From the NCBI GenBank assembly GCA_002887195.1, contig PJAB01000922.1:1-19053 (forward strand): DNA of 19,053 nucleotides, given 5' to 3'. Shown here piece by piece: positions 1 to 8,080 of the stretch. The DNA comes from Chrysochromulina parva. Taxonomy: Eukaryota; Haptophyta; Prymnesiales; Chrysochromulinaceae. Each line of letters starts with the position of its first letter. The first letter of the stretch is position 1. The position numbers and the translations under genes were made by a program. Under the pieces are notes generated by a model. The model saw only the letters and a program-made list of their open reading frames with translations, was not told the DNA's origin and did no database searches.

Positions 1-562
1 AAAATTTTCGCGCCTGCGGCGGGCTGAAAACCCGCGCGCTACGCGCGCGGGGCAACTTGATTACCCCCCCTCTATAGAGCACCCCCGTCACCTCCCAAGA
101 GGCCGTCGACACCCCGGGCGGTAGCCGGGACACACGGGGACCAAAATAGTAGAACCAAAACGGTTAAACGGGGACACGTCTAGAGAATCAATTCACAAGA
201 TGACGCGAACAAAGTGATGACTCGGGATCCAGCTCTGGCCATGTGGCATGTCTGGGCGCGCTGCCTCTGGCGCTCTCCGCTCAACCGCGGCCCCATGCCC
301 TGGGGGGGTTTTCTGCTTCTTTAATGCATGATGTCAACTGACCCGGCGGCCCCAGAAGAGCGAGAAGAGACCGTACCCGGGGGTGTGGGCGTGTGGCTCA
401 CCGCCACGGGCCGTCATGCACGGGGCATCTCCTTAAGCCTCTCATCTCCGTCGCGCGGACCGTCCTCTACACGCGCGCGAACAGAGAGAGTCATAATTCA
501 GAATTGTTATTCTCTTCATCCACCCCGCACCTACGGTATCACACTTTTCACAGTCGCTGGAA
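1..562. other. Intergenic / 3' flank, no gene recognised
   Basis: This stretch lies beyond the 3' end of the minus-strand membrane-protein gene. I see no convincing coding region; the small ORFs lack recognisable composition or motifs. A GC inverted repeat (CCCGCGCG/CGCGCGGG around a short loop) lies near positions 31-51. A 10-bp palindrome CTCTATAGAG lies at 70-79. The rest is unremarkable; part of 480-562 is probably 3' UTR of the neighbouring gene. Confidence 0.5.
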
Positions 563-1672
563 CTAGGCCGCCAGCTTCCGCGGCGACACCGCTGCCTTGA
601 GGGTGTCCACGGCCCACGCGTCGGTCTCCGTGAGGTCGAGGAGGGCGCGGAGGGGCTTGACCGTGCGCGCGGCCTCGGCGAGCGCAGCGACGCCGTCCAG
701 CGCCGCGCCCGCTCCGCAGAGCACCAAGTGGCAGGCGTCGGCCGCACCTTTGGCGAAGGCCATAGGGTCGGGCGTTGGGGCGCCCAGGACGCGTAGAAGC
801 GCCGCGAGAAGGCGCACGAACGCTCCGGTCATGAAGGCGAGCGGTGGCATGCCCTGCCGGCGCAGGTGAAGCGCTCCGAGCATCGAGCTCACCGCCGCAT
901 TCTGGGGCCGCGTCAGTGCTAGGTCGAGCTGCACGAGGGCCACGGCGGTAAGGGCGAGGGCGGCTGCGCCCATCAGGCCAATCCGGCGCATGCTCACGAG
1001 ATACTCGCTGCGGCGGCGGCGCGGCAGTGAGGCGACCTGCCGGTAGACGCGCTGCGCGACCCATACCTGCACGCCCAGGCGCACTGGCCGCGTGATCTGC
1101 CGGCTGCCGAGGGCCACGCTCGCTGCCGCGTGGAGTGGGATCACGCCCTCTGAGGCTGCGCCGACGCCGCCGCCGACGAGCCATGCGCCGAGCGTCACGA
1201 GGACGAACTGGACGACCTCGCAGAGCACCACGGCGACCGATGTGGCCACGAGCACCGACTGCCGGCGGGCTTCCGCGCTCAGCTCGCCTCCAGGCAGCTG
1301 CGAGAGCGCCGCATCCACGGCTGCCTTCACGAGCGCCGTCGCGTTGCCCATGTTGAGCGGCAGCGAATCGCCGCCACCGCCACTGACGCCCACAAGCCGT
1401 GCGAGCGTGCGCAGCGCCTCCACGTCCGCGGCCCCGCGCGCGGCCATCGCCCTTGAGAGCAGTGTGAGCATCTCGTCCGTGCCCTTCTCCCCGCCGCGGT
1501 CCCCGCCGCGGTCGCCGCCGAGGGCGGCGACCTGCGCGGCGATGCGCGGCTGGAAGAGTTTTGCATGATACATCAGCGCGCTACGAGGCGCCACCGCTGC
1601 CGTCAGAGTAAGCGGCGCGAGCGCCACCATGAGAGTGAAAGAGGCGGGATGGACTGAATGTATTGGCGCCAT
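563..1672 (-). CDS. Hypothetical multi-pass membrane protein with signal-like N-terminus
   Basis: Predicted protein of 369 aa that I do not recognise. The N-terminus (residues 1-30) is hydrophobic with an Ala-rich cleavage-like stretch ending VAPRSA, suggesting a secretory or plastid-directed signal. A short Gly/Asp/Arg repeat (GGDRGGDRGG) lies at about 52-61. There are two clear hydrophobic segments at about 140-168 and 231-253, with weaker ones near 276-297 and 312-330, and a basic patch PRRRRSEY at 217-224 between them. The ATG at 1672 has A at -3 and G at +4; an in-frame ATG at 1630 would still give a hydrophobic leader. The gene is divergent from the thioesterase-like gene, with about 110 bp between the two ATGs. 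Coding status rests on length, GC3 bias and a coherent membrane architecture. The function is unknown; a plastid or endomembrane location is only an inference. Confidence 0.65.
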   Translation of the reverse strand: MAPIHSVHPASFTLMVALAPLTLTAAVAPRSALMYHAKLFQPRIAAQVAALGGDRGGDRGGEKGTDEMLTLLSRAMAARGAADVEALRTLARLVGVSGGGGDSLPLNMGNATALVKAAVDAALSQLPGGELSAEARRQSVLVATSVAVVLCEVVQFVLVTLGAWLVGGGVGAASEGVIPLHAAASVALGSRQITRPVRLGVQVWVAQRVYRQVASLPRRRRSEYLVSMRRIGLMGAAALALTAVALVQLDLALTRPQNAAVSSMLGALHLRRQGMPPLAFMTGAFVRLLAALLRVLGAPTPDPMAFAKGAADACHLVLCGAGAALDGVAALAEAARTVKPLRALLDLTETDAWAVDTLKAAVSPRKLAA

Positions 1673-1783
1673 ACTTTTCTTTCGGACTTTGCGGAATATC
1701 GTGCACTTTACCGTGAATCCCCCTATTACTTACGAAACTCGTTCGGGTTCGGGAAAAGGCGACACGAGTACAAACTCCGTACT
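1673..1783. promoter_or_regulatory. Short divergent intergenic region (putative bidirectional promoter)
   Basis: About 110 bp separate the ATG of the minus-strand membrane protein (1672) from the preferred ATG of the plus-strand hydrolase (1784). It is visibly richer in A/T than the flanking coding DNA. If the upstream ATG at 1658 were used for the hydrolase, the two coding regions would overlap, which is why I prefer 1784 or 1805. The promoter role is inferred from the divergent arrangement only; no TATA box or other element is clear. Confidence 0.4.
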
Positions 1784-2867
1784 ATGTATCCAGACCAACC
1801 GCTCATGTCCGACGAGGAGGACATCGACGCACTTGGGATCAAGGCACTGAAGGAGCTGATCACCTCCTGTGGCCTCTCCACCGAGGACTGCATCGACAAA
1901 GTGGATCTCCGCGCTCGCGCGCGGGAGGCGCTCGAGGCGAAGAAGGCGAAGAAGGCGACGTCATCCTCCGCAGCGCCATCGCCTCCATCGCGGCCTGCGG
2001 AGCGGCAGATGGGCGGCTACTCGTGCCTCGTCCAGGGTCCCGCCGACCTAATCGCGGGGGACGCCGGTGCCCCCGCAGCAGATCTGCTCATAATCGTGCT
2101 CCACGGCCTCGGTGCCACGAACAGAGACTTGGTGGATGTGGTGCCCATGCTCATCGAGCAGGAGCCCAAGCTCAGCGCGGCGCGCATCGTTACCGTCTGC
2201 CCGCAGGCGCCGCCGGGTCCGATGGGGAACGCGTGGTGGACGTTCGACGTCCAGAGCTTGATCATGACCCAGATGATGCCCGCGGGCCCGCAGAAAGAGG
2301 CGGCAATGGCTAAGATGATTCGTGAGAAGCCACAGGACCTGGACACGTGCCGCGCGAGGATGAAACAGCTCATCGAGGAGGCGCGCGCAATCGCCGGCGG
2401 CGCGGCCGGCCAGCTCTCGCCCAAACGGCTCGTACTCTGCGGATTCTCGCTCGGCGCCATCACCTCGCTTGATGTTGCGCTGCAGATGAAAGAGGTGCGT
2501 GCGAGCACACAGGACATGCCCATGGCTTCCTTACGTGCGCATGTGCGCATCATGCACGCGCATCGAGCACCCGCGTTGTGTCTCTGTTCGGCAGGGCGAG
2601 GGACCTTCCGGTGTGATCTTCATGAACGGCGCGCCGATCGTCGTCGATGAGTGGGCCGCGGGACTCAAGAGGCATTCGGGGCTGCCCGTGCATATCACCA
2701 GCGGGCTCAACGATATGACTCTGCCCAACTACTCATCGGAGTGGGTTCGACAGCTGCTGCAGACCAACGGCGCAACGGTGACGCATAAGTACCACCCCGG
2801 CGGGCACGAAATCGGTGGGAAGGACGTCGTCCAGAGCATCGCCAGCTTCCTCTCCAGCCGTCTGTGA
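1784..2867 (+). CDS. Acyl-protein thioesterase / carboxylesterase-like alpha/beta hydrolase with SAP-like N-terminus
   Basis: Exons 1784-2494 and 2595-2867 give 327 aa; the intron is phase 0 (GTGCGT...GGCAG). Residues 101-327 are an alpha/beta hydrolase of the APT/phospholipase-carboxylesterase family. The strand-HGLG oxyanion segment is at 107-110, the nucleophile elbow GFSLG at 220-224 (Ser222), the acid in SGLND (Asp277) and the base in PGGHE (His308). Ser and Asp/His lie in different exons, which supports the splice. Family members hydrolyse acyl thioesters or lysophospholipids; the substrate here is unknown. Residues 13-50 form a two-helix SAP/MANF-C-like motif (ALGIKALKELI...CIDKVDLRARAREAL), followed by a Lys/Ala/Ser/Pro-rich linker to about 75. 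The family is usually near 230 aa, so this N-terminal module is an extension. Start: ATG 1784 (A at -3); ATG 1805 is equally in frame, and ATG 1658 would overlap the divergent gene. Confidence 0.88.
2495..2594 (+). other. Phase-0 spliceosomal intron (100 bp) in hydrolase gene
   Basis: The donor is GAG|GTGCGTG and the acceptor TTCGGCAG|GGC. Removal joins the GxSxG half of the hydrolase to the Asp/His half in frame. Without splicing the upstream ORF runs into unrelated residues and stops at 2650. A CTTAC branch-site-like sequence lies in the middle (about 2530). Confidence 0.85.
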
Positions 2868-3535
2868 GGACAGAAGTCGTAAATGTGAGCCCCCCGTCGC
2901 GGGAAGATGTGAGCGCAGTAACGAAAGGGTTGACTTTGGCGGGGCCGACACATACCTAACTGGGCTAACACTCCTCACACGCATTCACACACGGACACGA
3001 CCACGCTGTGGTGTCCGATGTTAACAAATTGGATAGTTAAGTCCGATGTCAGCACACAAAGGTCAAAGCTCAACCCCGGAACAACACACCGCACGGAAAG
3101 GTCCGGCGCGGACTCCGGTCGAATACGGTCGTCAAAGCTTCTCAAAGCGGGCTACTAGGGAAAGCGGTGGTAGCGGTCTGGACGGACCGACCCCGAATGC
3201 GATGCGCGTGCGGGGTCTACCAGAGAGGTGCGGTGAGCCCCTACAGTACGGCCGGTAATCGCCGCGATGAAACGGCGAGCATTGCAATTGGCGAGATGAC
3301 CGATGTGCATTGCCGATGTGCGAACTCGAATCCGGGGTTCCGGGCCGCGGGCCCCCCATCCCCATCAAGCTCCCCATAGCCTTCGACCGATCGACCTCGC
3401 CTTTCAGTCCGGGAATTGGGTGGGGGGAATTGGTTTTAAGAGTGGTGGGAGTGTTGAGGTTTCTTCCGCGAATGCCCGGGACGACGTTCAGCGCCCGCCC
3501 TTCCATGCCCTTCTTTGGAAGTGAGAGAGGACGCC
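2868..3535. other. Intergenic region between hydrolase and TMBIM genes
   Basis: These 668 bp contain no gene I can support. The ORFs on both strands (for example 3132-3599 minus) are compositionally unconvincing and have no recognisable domain. The stretch should hold the 3' UTR of the hydrolase and the promoter and 5' UTR of the TMBIM gene. A T-arm-like string near 3326-3345 (ACTCGAATCC) lacks a matching acceptor stem, so no tRNA is called. A pyrimidine-rich segment lies just upstream of the TMBIM ATG (3490-3515). Confidence 0.5.
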
Positions 3536-4648
3536 ATGACGCAGTCTTTTGCTGTGCTTGCGAGTCTTTTGTGCACTGCGACGCCCGATGAAAACCCAAA
3601 ATACGAGGCGCACGTCGTCGTCAGCAGCTCGTCACCCGCCACAGTCAGGGCCGCGGAGTACGAATACGTCCCCGTTTGGGTCGACCACCCGCCTCCGCCG
3701 CCACCGCCGCCGCTCGACAAGATTCACCCCAACTGGGTGCCACTGTACTTCTTGCTGGCGCTGATAGTGGCGTGGGTGCTCGTGATGATCGCCGTCCAGT
3801 ACAGCCTGCGCTGCTGGGGCCCCGGATCGTCCGGCGAGCGCAAGCCACTCTACTATTCCACCCGGCCAGCACGCAAGAGAGACTTTGGCGAGCCCACCTG
3901 GATGGGTGTGGATCCATCCGTCATCGACGCAAACATGTCCATCGACGCGTCCGTGCGCGCGGCCTTCATCCGCAAGGTGTACGCCATCCTCGCCACGCAG
4001 CTCGTCGCGACCGTGGCCATCGTGGTCGGTCTAATCTACGCGTCCTTCTACAAGGGCAATGAACACGTGCTCACCGCGTTCGGCGTGTTCATCACAGGGC
4101 CGGGCTACTACCTCAGCTTGCTGTTCCTCATCATCGCTCTCTTTGTGCTGTGCTGTCTCATGTGTGTGCGCGACAAGTACCCTGAGAACATGATCTGCCT
4201 CGCGGTCTTCACCGCCTGCATCTCCCTCGAGGTAGGCATCATCTGCGTCCTGTACTATGACGCGGGCTTCGGGAGCGACCTGCTGCTCGCGTTCGTGCTC
4301 ACGGCCGCCACCTTTCTGCTCCTGACCGTCTTCACCATCGTCTCTCGCATCGACTTTACGTTCCTCGGTCCGCTGCTGTGCATCGGCCTCTTCGTGCTCC
4401 TCTTCTGGTCGTGCATCCTCTCGATCTGCATGGCCTTCGGCGGCTACTCGGCCAGCTGGTCTCTCGCGTGGGTCATCGTGGGCATGATCATCTTTGTCGG
4501 CTTCATCATCTACGACACGTACATGATCGTGACCCGGCTGGGCGTCGACGACTATGTGATCGCCGCCATCGAGCTCTACCTCGACATGATCAATATGTTC
4601 ATGCTCATCCTGTCGTGCCTCACGCTCTGTGGTGGCGATAATAGGTAA
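3536..4648 (+). CDS. TMBIM / BAX inhibitor-1 family (Lifeguard-like) membrane protein
   Basis: 370 aa from the first ATG (GCCATGA context); the reading frame is open a little upstream but has no earlier ATG. Residues 140-365 carry the BI-1/Lifeguard (UPF0005) core with seven hydrophobic helices at about 147-171, 191-211, 218-241, 249-269, 274-301, 308-332 and 340-363. Signature residues near the C-terminus are present: IIYDTYMIV (Asp327) and LYLDMINMFM (Asp350). Family members sit in ER, Golgi or plasma membrane and modulate calcium leak and cell death. Upstream there is a weakly hydrophobic start, an 8-Pro run at 52-59, and one extra strong hydrophobic helix at about 67-90 followed by a basic loop (KPLYYSTRPARKRDF). 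This gives eight predicted helices instead of six or seven. There is no intron. The family call is firm; the subfamily and exact role are not determined. Confidence 0.93.
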   Translation: MTQSFAVLASLLCTATPDENPKYEAHVVVSSSSPATVRAAEYEYVPVWVDHPPPPPPPPLDKIHPNWVPLYFLLALIVAWVLVMIAVQYSLRCWGPGSSGERKPLYYSTRPARKRDFGEPTWMGVDPSVIDANMSIDASVRAAFIRKVYAILATQLVATVAIVVGLIYASFYKGNEHVLTAFGVFITGPGYYLSLLFLIIALFVLCCLMCVRDKYPENMICLAVFTACISLEVGIICVLYYDAGFGSDLLLAFVLTAATFLLLTVFTIVSRIDFTFLGPLLCIGLFVLLFWSCILSICMAFGGYSASWSLAWVIVGMIIFVGFIIYDTYMIVTRLGVDDYVIAAIELYLDMINMFMLILSCLTLCGGDNR

Positions 4649-5092
4649 CGGCAGCGGCCAGGCAAGGCTACGGTGGAGACCCCACGCGCGCAGTGTGCGT
4701 AACAGCGCGTTGCCTCTGTTCACTCTCGTCTTCATATATGATATAATTTTTGCGGAGACCCGTCTCACGATTCCCGCTTTCCGGCTTCACACGCGCCGGC
4801 GTCGCCGCCCGCCCCCGACCCGACCGCCGACCCGGCGCGGGGGGGGGGGGACCCCGCGACGAGGACCCCGGACCCAGACGCATGAGGCTTGAGACGTTGA
4901 GAGGGACGCGTCGAGGACCGGCGCGGCGAGCGCGCGCGGCGACGAGCGAAGCCCCCCCCCAAAGTGCACCTGCAATCAGTTGCCTGCAATTCCCATGGCA
5001 ATACCTTACTTGTAGGTGACATGGTGACAATTCACGTCAAATTCGACTTGACTTGACTTGACTTCTCGTCGACGTGCTCACGTACTGTACAA
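4649..5092. other. Intergenic region upstream of LAS1
   Basis: 444 bp with no supported gene. An A/T-rich stretch with ATATATGATATAATTTTT lies at about 4734-4751, soon after the TMBIM stop, and could serve 3' end formation or be a promoter element. A homopolymer of 12 G lies at 4839-4850 and a C run at about 4953-4960. The (GACTT)4 repeat listed separately sits just before the LAS1 ATG. No RNA gene was recognised. Confidence 0.5.
5045..5064 (+). repeat. (GACTT)4 microsatellite in LAS1 5' flank
   Basis: Four perfect tandem copies of GACTT end 28 bp before the LAS1 ATG, so they probably fall in the 5' UTR or core promoter. The same four-copy repeat, in the same orientation relative to its downstream gene, occurs on the minus strand at 15248-15267. 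Confidence 0.9.
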
Positions 5093-7531
5093 ATGGCCGT
5101 CGCGACGACGATGCCTTGGGCGTCGTGGCACGAGTGGCACGAGGCATACTCGCTCTTCTTCGCACTCGACGAGCCGGCCAAGCGCACGCTTGGGATCGAG
5201 CTCGGCGAAGTCTGGCGTGCCCGCGGCCAACTGCCGCTTGCGGTCGACGCGACCGCAGCGCTCACCGAGCTGGCGTTGCTCATTGAGCATGCGCCGCACG
5301 CGGCATCGGAGCATGCTGTGCGGCTCATGTATGCGATGACGATCACGCGCCTGGTCAATGGTGTGGTTGATCCACTGCAGCAGGGCGCGCGGGCCGTCTC
5401 CGTCAAGTTTCTCGCGCAGACTGTCGGCTTGCCTCCGATGCTGGTCGAGCTGCGGCACGAGTGCACGCACAACCAGCTGCCGTCGCTTGGGCGCTTGCGG
5501 CACGCGGCGGAACACGCACTGCTCTGGCTCCACGAGCACTATTGGTTACGTCAGCGCGCGCTGCTCTCGAACCTTCATTCGACGCTCGACACGGCGCTGC
5601 GCACATATGATCATGCGACGCGCCGGCGCGCGGCGCGCGGCGAGCCGCCGCTTCGGAAGCACGTGCTCGCATGCGCGACGGAGCTGGAGCGCGTGCTGCA
5701 CCCGGTTCAGCTGAGTACCCACCTAGTGCCCGCCTTGCTCGACGGCGGCTTCCTCGCACCTCGGCCCGCGACCGGCGCGGGTACGACAGCCGCCGCCACC
5801 AGCGCTGCCGACGCCACCAGCGCTGCCGCCGCCACCAGCGCTGCCGACGCCGATGGGAGCACTGAGGCGGCTGCCGCGGTCGATGTGTCCAATGCAGGGG
5901 CGCAGGAGACGGAGGGGGGCGAGGAGGTGCTCGAGCCCACGTGGGAGGAGCGCCGACTGCAGTGGAGCGTCCTCCTTGCACGACTGTACAAGCTGTGGAA
6001 GCGCCAGTCCTTATTTGGACAGTCCTTGCATGCATCGTTGCTGCTCGGCTGTGTGAAACGTCTCGAGGCAGAGGCGGCTGCACGCGGCGCGGGCGGCGCG
6101 GGCGACGCGGGAGGAGCGTCGGGGGGACTAGCGAGTACGCCGGCGCCGGCGAGCGCCCGGCGCCTGCTTGCACTGCAGCGGTGGGCGTTACACTTTTTGG
6201 AGGAGAGCCGTGGCGGCGGTTGCGGCGGTGGTGGTACAGCCGGGGCGATGGAGGCCGACGCGGCGGACGCGTCGGCGGTCGCGAATGTCGCCTTGGTCAC
6301 GCACGCTACGGCGCCCGCTGCCGAGCCGGACGCGGACGCCGTATCGGGCGCGCTCGAGAGGGCACTACTGCTGGATGCTGAGACTGTGCGACTCCTCATC
6401 TCGACTGCCGCACGCGCCGCTGCGGGCTGGGGCCGACCGGTCGTGCTGCGGGCGCTCAGGCTGGCCGCGGACTCGCACAAGCCAGACGCGCGCAAGGGCG
6501 AAGGGCGGCCGCTGCTGCCGGACAACTGCTCGAGCGCTCTCCTCTGCATTCCCGGAGGACGGCGCGGTGCTTCGGCCGGGGCGCGCACAGCCTCGGCGGG
6601 GCGTCGAGCGTCGGGTTCGTCAGTTTCGTCGGGTTCGTCAGGGACGCTCGGCCAGGCGCGCCGGCTGCTACCGCTGCCTAATTTGGCAGTCGAGCTGCCT
6701 AATTTGGTCACCCATACGCGCCGACTGCTACGGCTGCAGGCTGCGGCGGCCGCCATCCTCCGGGTAGAGCCGTTGTCCACCGACGCGGTCACCGACGACG
6801 CGCCATCTGCCACTGAGACACAGCCCGAGGCGATGGAGGAGGAGGCGGTGGGGGAGGCGGCGGAGGCGGCGGCAGAGGCGGCAGGAATGGTGGTAGCGCC
6901 GGCGGGTGACGAGACGGGTGATGAAGGAGCGGCCGTTCACGAGACGGGTGATCAAGGAGCGGCCGGGCTGCGCGCGCGCTTCAGCCGCGCGCTCGCCCCC
7001 GGCAGCGCCTGGCGCGTATGCCGCCGATGGACACCGATACCATTGGGGGAGGCCCCTCCCCCCGTCGCGGTGCTAGCGGCCCTTGGTGGCCGTGCCGCTC
7101 CGCTGGATACTGGTAAACTGGCAGCGGCCTTCGAGGCACTCGAGGAGCCGCCAGGACGAGGCGACCACCGCGGCTCAGCATCCGGCGACGATCAGACCGT
7201 GCCCGACTCGGCGCCTCTGTCGTTGAGCGCCCTTCGACCCAAGACGGGTGAGTACGCTGACCTTCCACCACCCGCCATGGCGATGGCTGAGGGCTGGGCA
7301 CCGGCAGAGGCGACCTCAGACGCTGCGCTGGCGGCCAAGATGGAGGTGGCTCGCGCGCCGGCGGCTCCACTGCCGGTGAGGCTGCTAGTACGCCGGCAGG
7401 GGCTCGGGGCGGCCAGCCCCGCACCCAATGCGGTCCAGCCATCGGCGTTTGCACGAGTTGGAGGAGAGGCCGGTGGCGCCACGGGGCGCAAGCGGTCGAG
7501 GAGCGCCGACAGAGGAAGGCGCGCCAAATGA
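5093..7531 (+). CDS. LAS1: LAS1 pre-rRNA processing endoribonuclease (HEPN domain)
   Basis: A single 812-aa exon; the ATG has A at -3 and G at +4. The N-terminal HEPN domain (about 8-160) starts with the W-x-x-W-H-E block expected of LAS1. It contains the catalytic R-x4-H motif within ELRHECTHNQLPSL (Arg121, His126), followed by ALLWLHEHYW. LAS1 cleaves the ITS2 spacer of pre-rRNA at site C2 in complex with the Grc3/NOL9 kinase, in the nucleolus or nucleoplasm. A late segment at about 637-652 (AWRVCRRWTPIPLG) matches the conserved C-terminal W-x-x-C-x-x-W-x-P-x-P-x-G block of LAS1 proteins. The very end is basic (GRKRSRSADRGRRAK), resembling a nuclear localisation signal. The middle (about 225-630) is Ala/Gly/Glu-rich low complexity with short tandem repeats, explaining a length above that of yeast Las1. 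It is convergent with the GGNBP2 homologue downstream. Confidence 0.93.
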   Translation: MAVATTMPWASWHEWHEAYSLFFALDEPAKRTLGIELGEVWRARGQLPLAVDATAALTELALLIEHAPHAASEHAVRLMYAMTITRLVNGVVDPLQQGARAVSVKFLAQTVGLPPMLVELRHECTHNQLPSLGRLRHAAEHALLWLHEHYWLRQRALLSNLHSTLDTALRTYDHATRRRAARGEPPLRKHVLACATELERVLHPVQLSTHLVPALLDGGFLAPRPATGAGTTAAATSAADATSAAAATSAADADGSTEAAAAVDVSNAGAQETEGGEEVLEPTWEERRLQWSVLLARLYKLWKRQSLFGQSLHASLLLGCVKRLEAEAAARGAGGAGDAGGASGGLASTPAPASARRLLALQRWALHFLEESRGGGCGGGGTAGAMEADAADASAVANVALVTHATAPAAEPDADAVSGALERALLLDAETVRLLISTAARAAAGWGRPVVLRALRLAADSHKPDARKGEGRPLLPDNCSSALLCIPGGRRGASAGARTASAGRRASGSSVSSGSSGTLGQARRLLPLPNLAVELPNLVTHTRRLLRLQAAAAAILRVEPLSTDAVTDDAPSATETQPEAMEEEAVGEAAEAAAEAAGMVVAPAGDETGDEGAAVHETGDQGAAGLRARFSRALAPGSAWRVCRRWTPIPLGEAPPPVAVLAALGGRAAPLDTGKLAAAFEALEEPPGRGDHRGSASGDDQTVPDSAPLSLSALRPKTGEYADLPPPAMAMAEGWAPAEATSDAALAAKMEVARAPAAPLPVRLLVRRQGLGAASPAPNAVQPSAFARVGGEAGGATGRKRSRSADRGRRAK
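5795..5848 (+). repeat. Three 18-bp tandem repeats inside LAS1 low-complexity linker
   Basis: Three copies of an 18-bp unit (GCCACCAGCGCTGCCGAC; the middle copy ends GCC) encode three T-S-A-A-(D/A)-A hexapeptides. They are in frame and lie just after the HEPN-containing region. They look like recent expansion in a disordered linker. Confidence 0.9.
6909..6968 (+). repeat. Two 30-bp tandem repeats inside LAS1
   Basis: Two near-identical 30-bp units begin ACGAGACGGGTGAT and encode D/H-E-T-G-D-(E/Q)-G-A-A. They lie between the acidic linker and the conserved C-terminal block of LAS1, in frame with the gene. Confidence 0.85.
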
Positions 7532-8080
7532 GCATGTTGGTTTCTGCGCCGCACACATTCTGATTCCTGTCCTGAACTGACCGCGCGGGTCGAAACGGTC
7601 AGCTGTCGCGGTACCCCGTCGGCCGTCCGGTGCGGGCGCGTGGGTGCTGGGTGTGAAGCCGGACTGAGCGTGCTCCGTGCTGACGGTGACGCCGTGACCT
7701 CCCCAGTCCCCTGCAACGCGGCAACGTCGGCACCCGGCTTTGTCGTTTTTTCGCGCCGGACCTTATTTTTGCTACTTTAGATGAATCCAGTGGAACCTCA
7801 CTCTAGAAAACACATGATCTGTACCCTGTACCGGCGAGCGGCGAGCGAGAGCGGATCATGCTGGCGACGACCAAAGTATGAATGAGAATGTAATATGTGC
7901 GATCGGAACGGATAGCAAAACGAGGTTGGTCGCGAGCCGGAGCGATGCGACTATATGCATCGCCCCTCTCTGAATCATATCGCTGCCTCCCCGGAGGACC
8001 GATCCCGTCCGGGGCCAAGAGGTGGCTGCCTCCCTGCGCGCTGCGTTGGCGCGTCAGCGTCGGCGTCGGCAGCGTCGTTG
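7532..8080. other. Convergent intergenic region between LAS1 and GGNBP2 homologue
   Basis: 549 bp between two convergent stop codons, so it should contain two 3' UTRs. I see no gene. An A/T-richer stretch at 7740-7790 contains CTTATTTTTGCTACTTTAG and could mark the end of the LAS1 transcript. A 7-bp perfect inverted repeat (CCCCGGA ... TCCGGGG, 12-nt spacer) lies at about 7986-8011, near the 3' end of the minus-strand gene. No polyadenylation motif such as AATAAA is visible. Confidence 0.5.

Noticed and set aside
1658..1783. Use of ATG 1658 as start of the hydrolase
   Set aside because: It would overlap the divergent gene's start; the added residues resemble A/T-richer promoter sequence, not the following protein.
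3320..3360. Possible tRNA T-arm (ACTCGAATCC)
   Set aside because: No acceptor, D or anticodon stem could be built on either strand around it.
3132..3599. Minus-strand ORF of 155 aa in the spacer before the TMBIM gene
   Set aside because: No recognisable motif, weak codon bias, and it overlaps the start of the TMBIM gene.
4031..4768. Antisense ORF (245 aa) opposite the TMBIM gene, rich in Glu/Asp/His
   Set aside because: Mirror of hydrophobic codons on the coding strand; no domain, and the plus-strand protein is unmistakable.
5707..6813. Long antisense ORF (368 aa) opposite LAS1
   Set aside because: Its Ser/Ala/Arg-rich composition is what GC-rich DNA gives when read opposite a real gene; the plus strand carries conserved LAS1 blocks at both ends of the same region.
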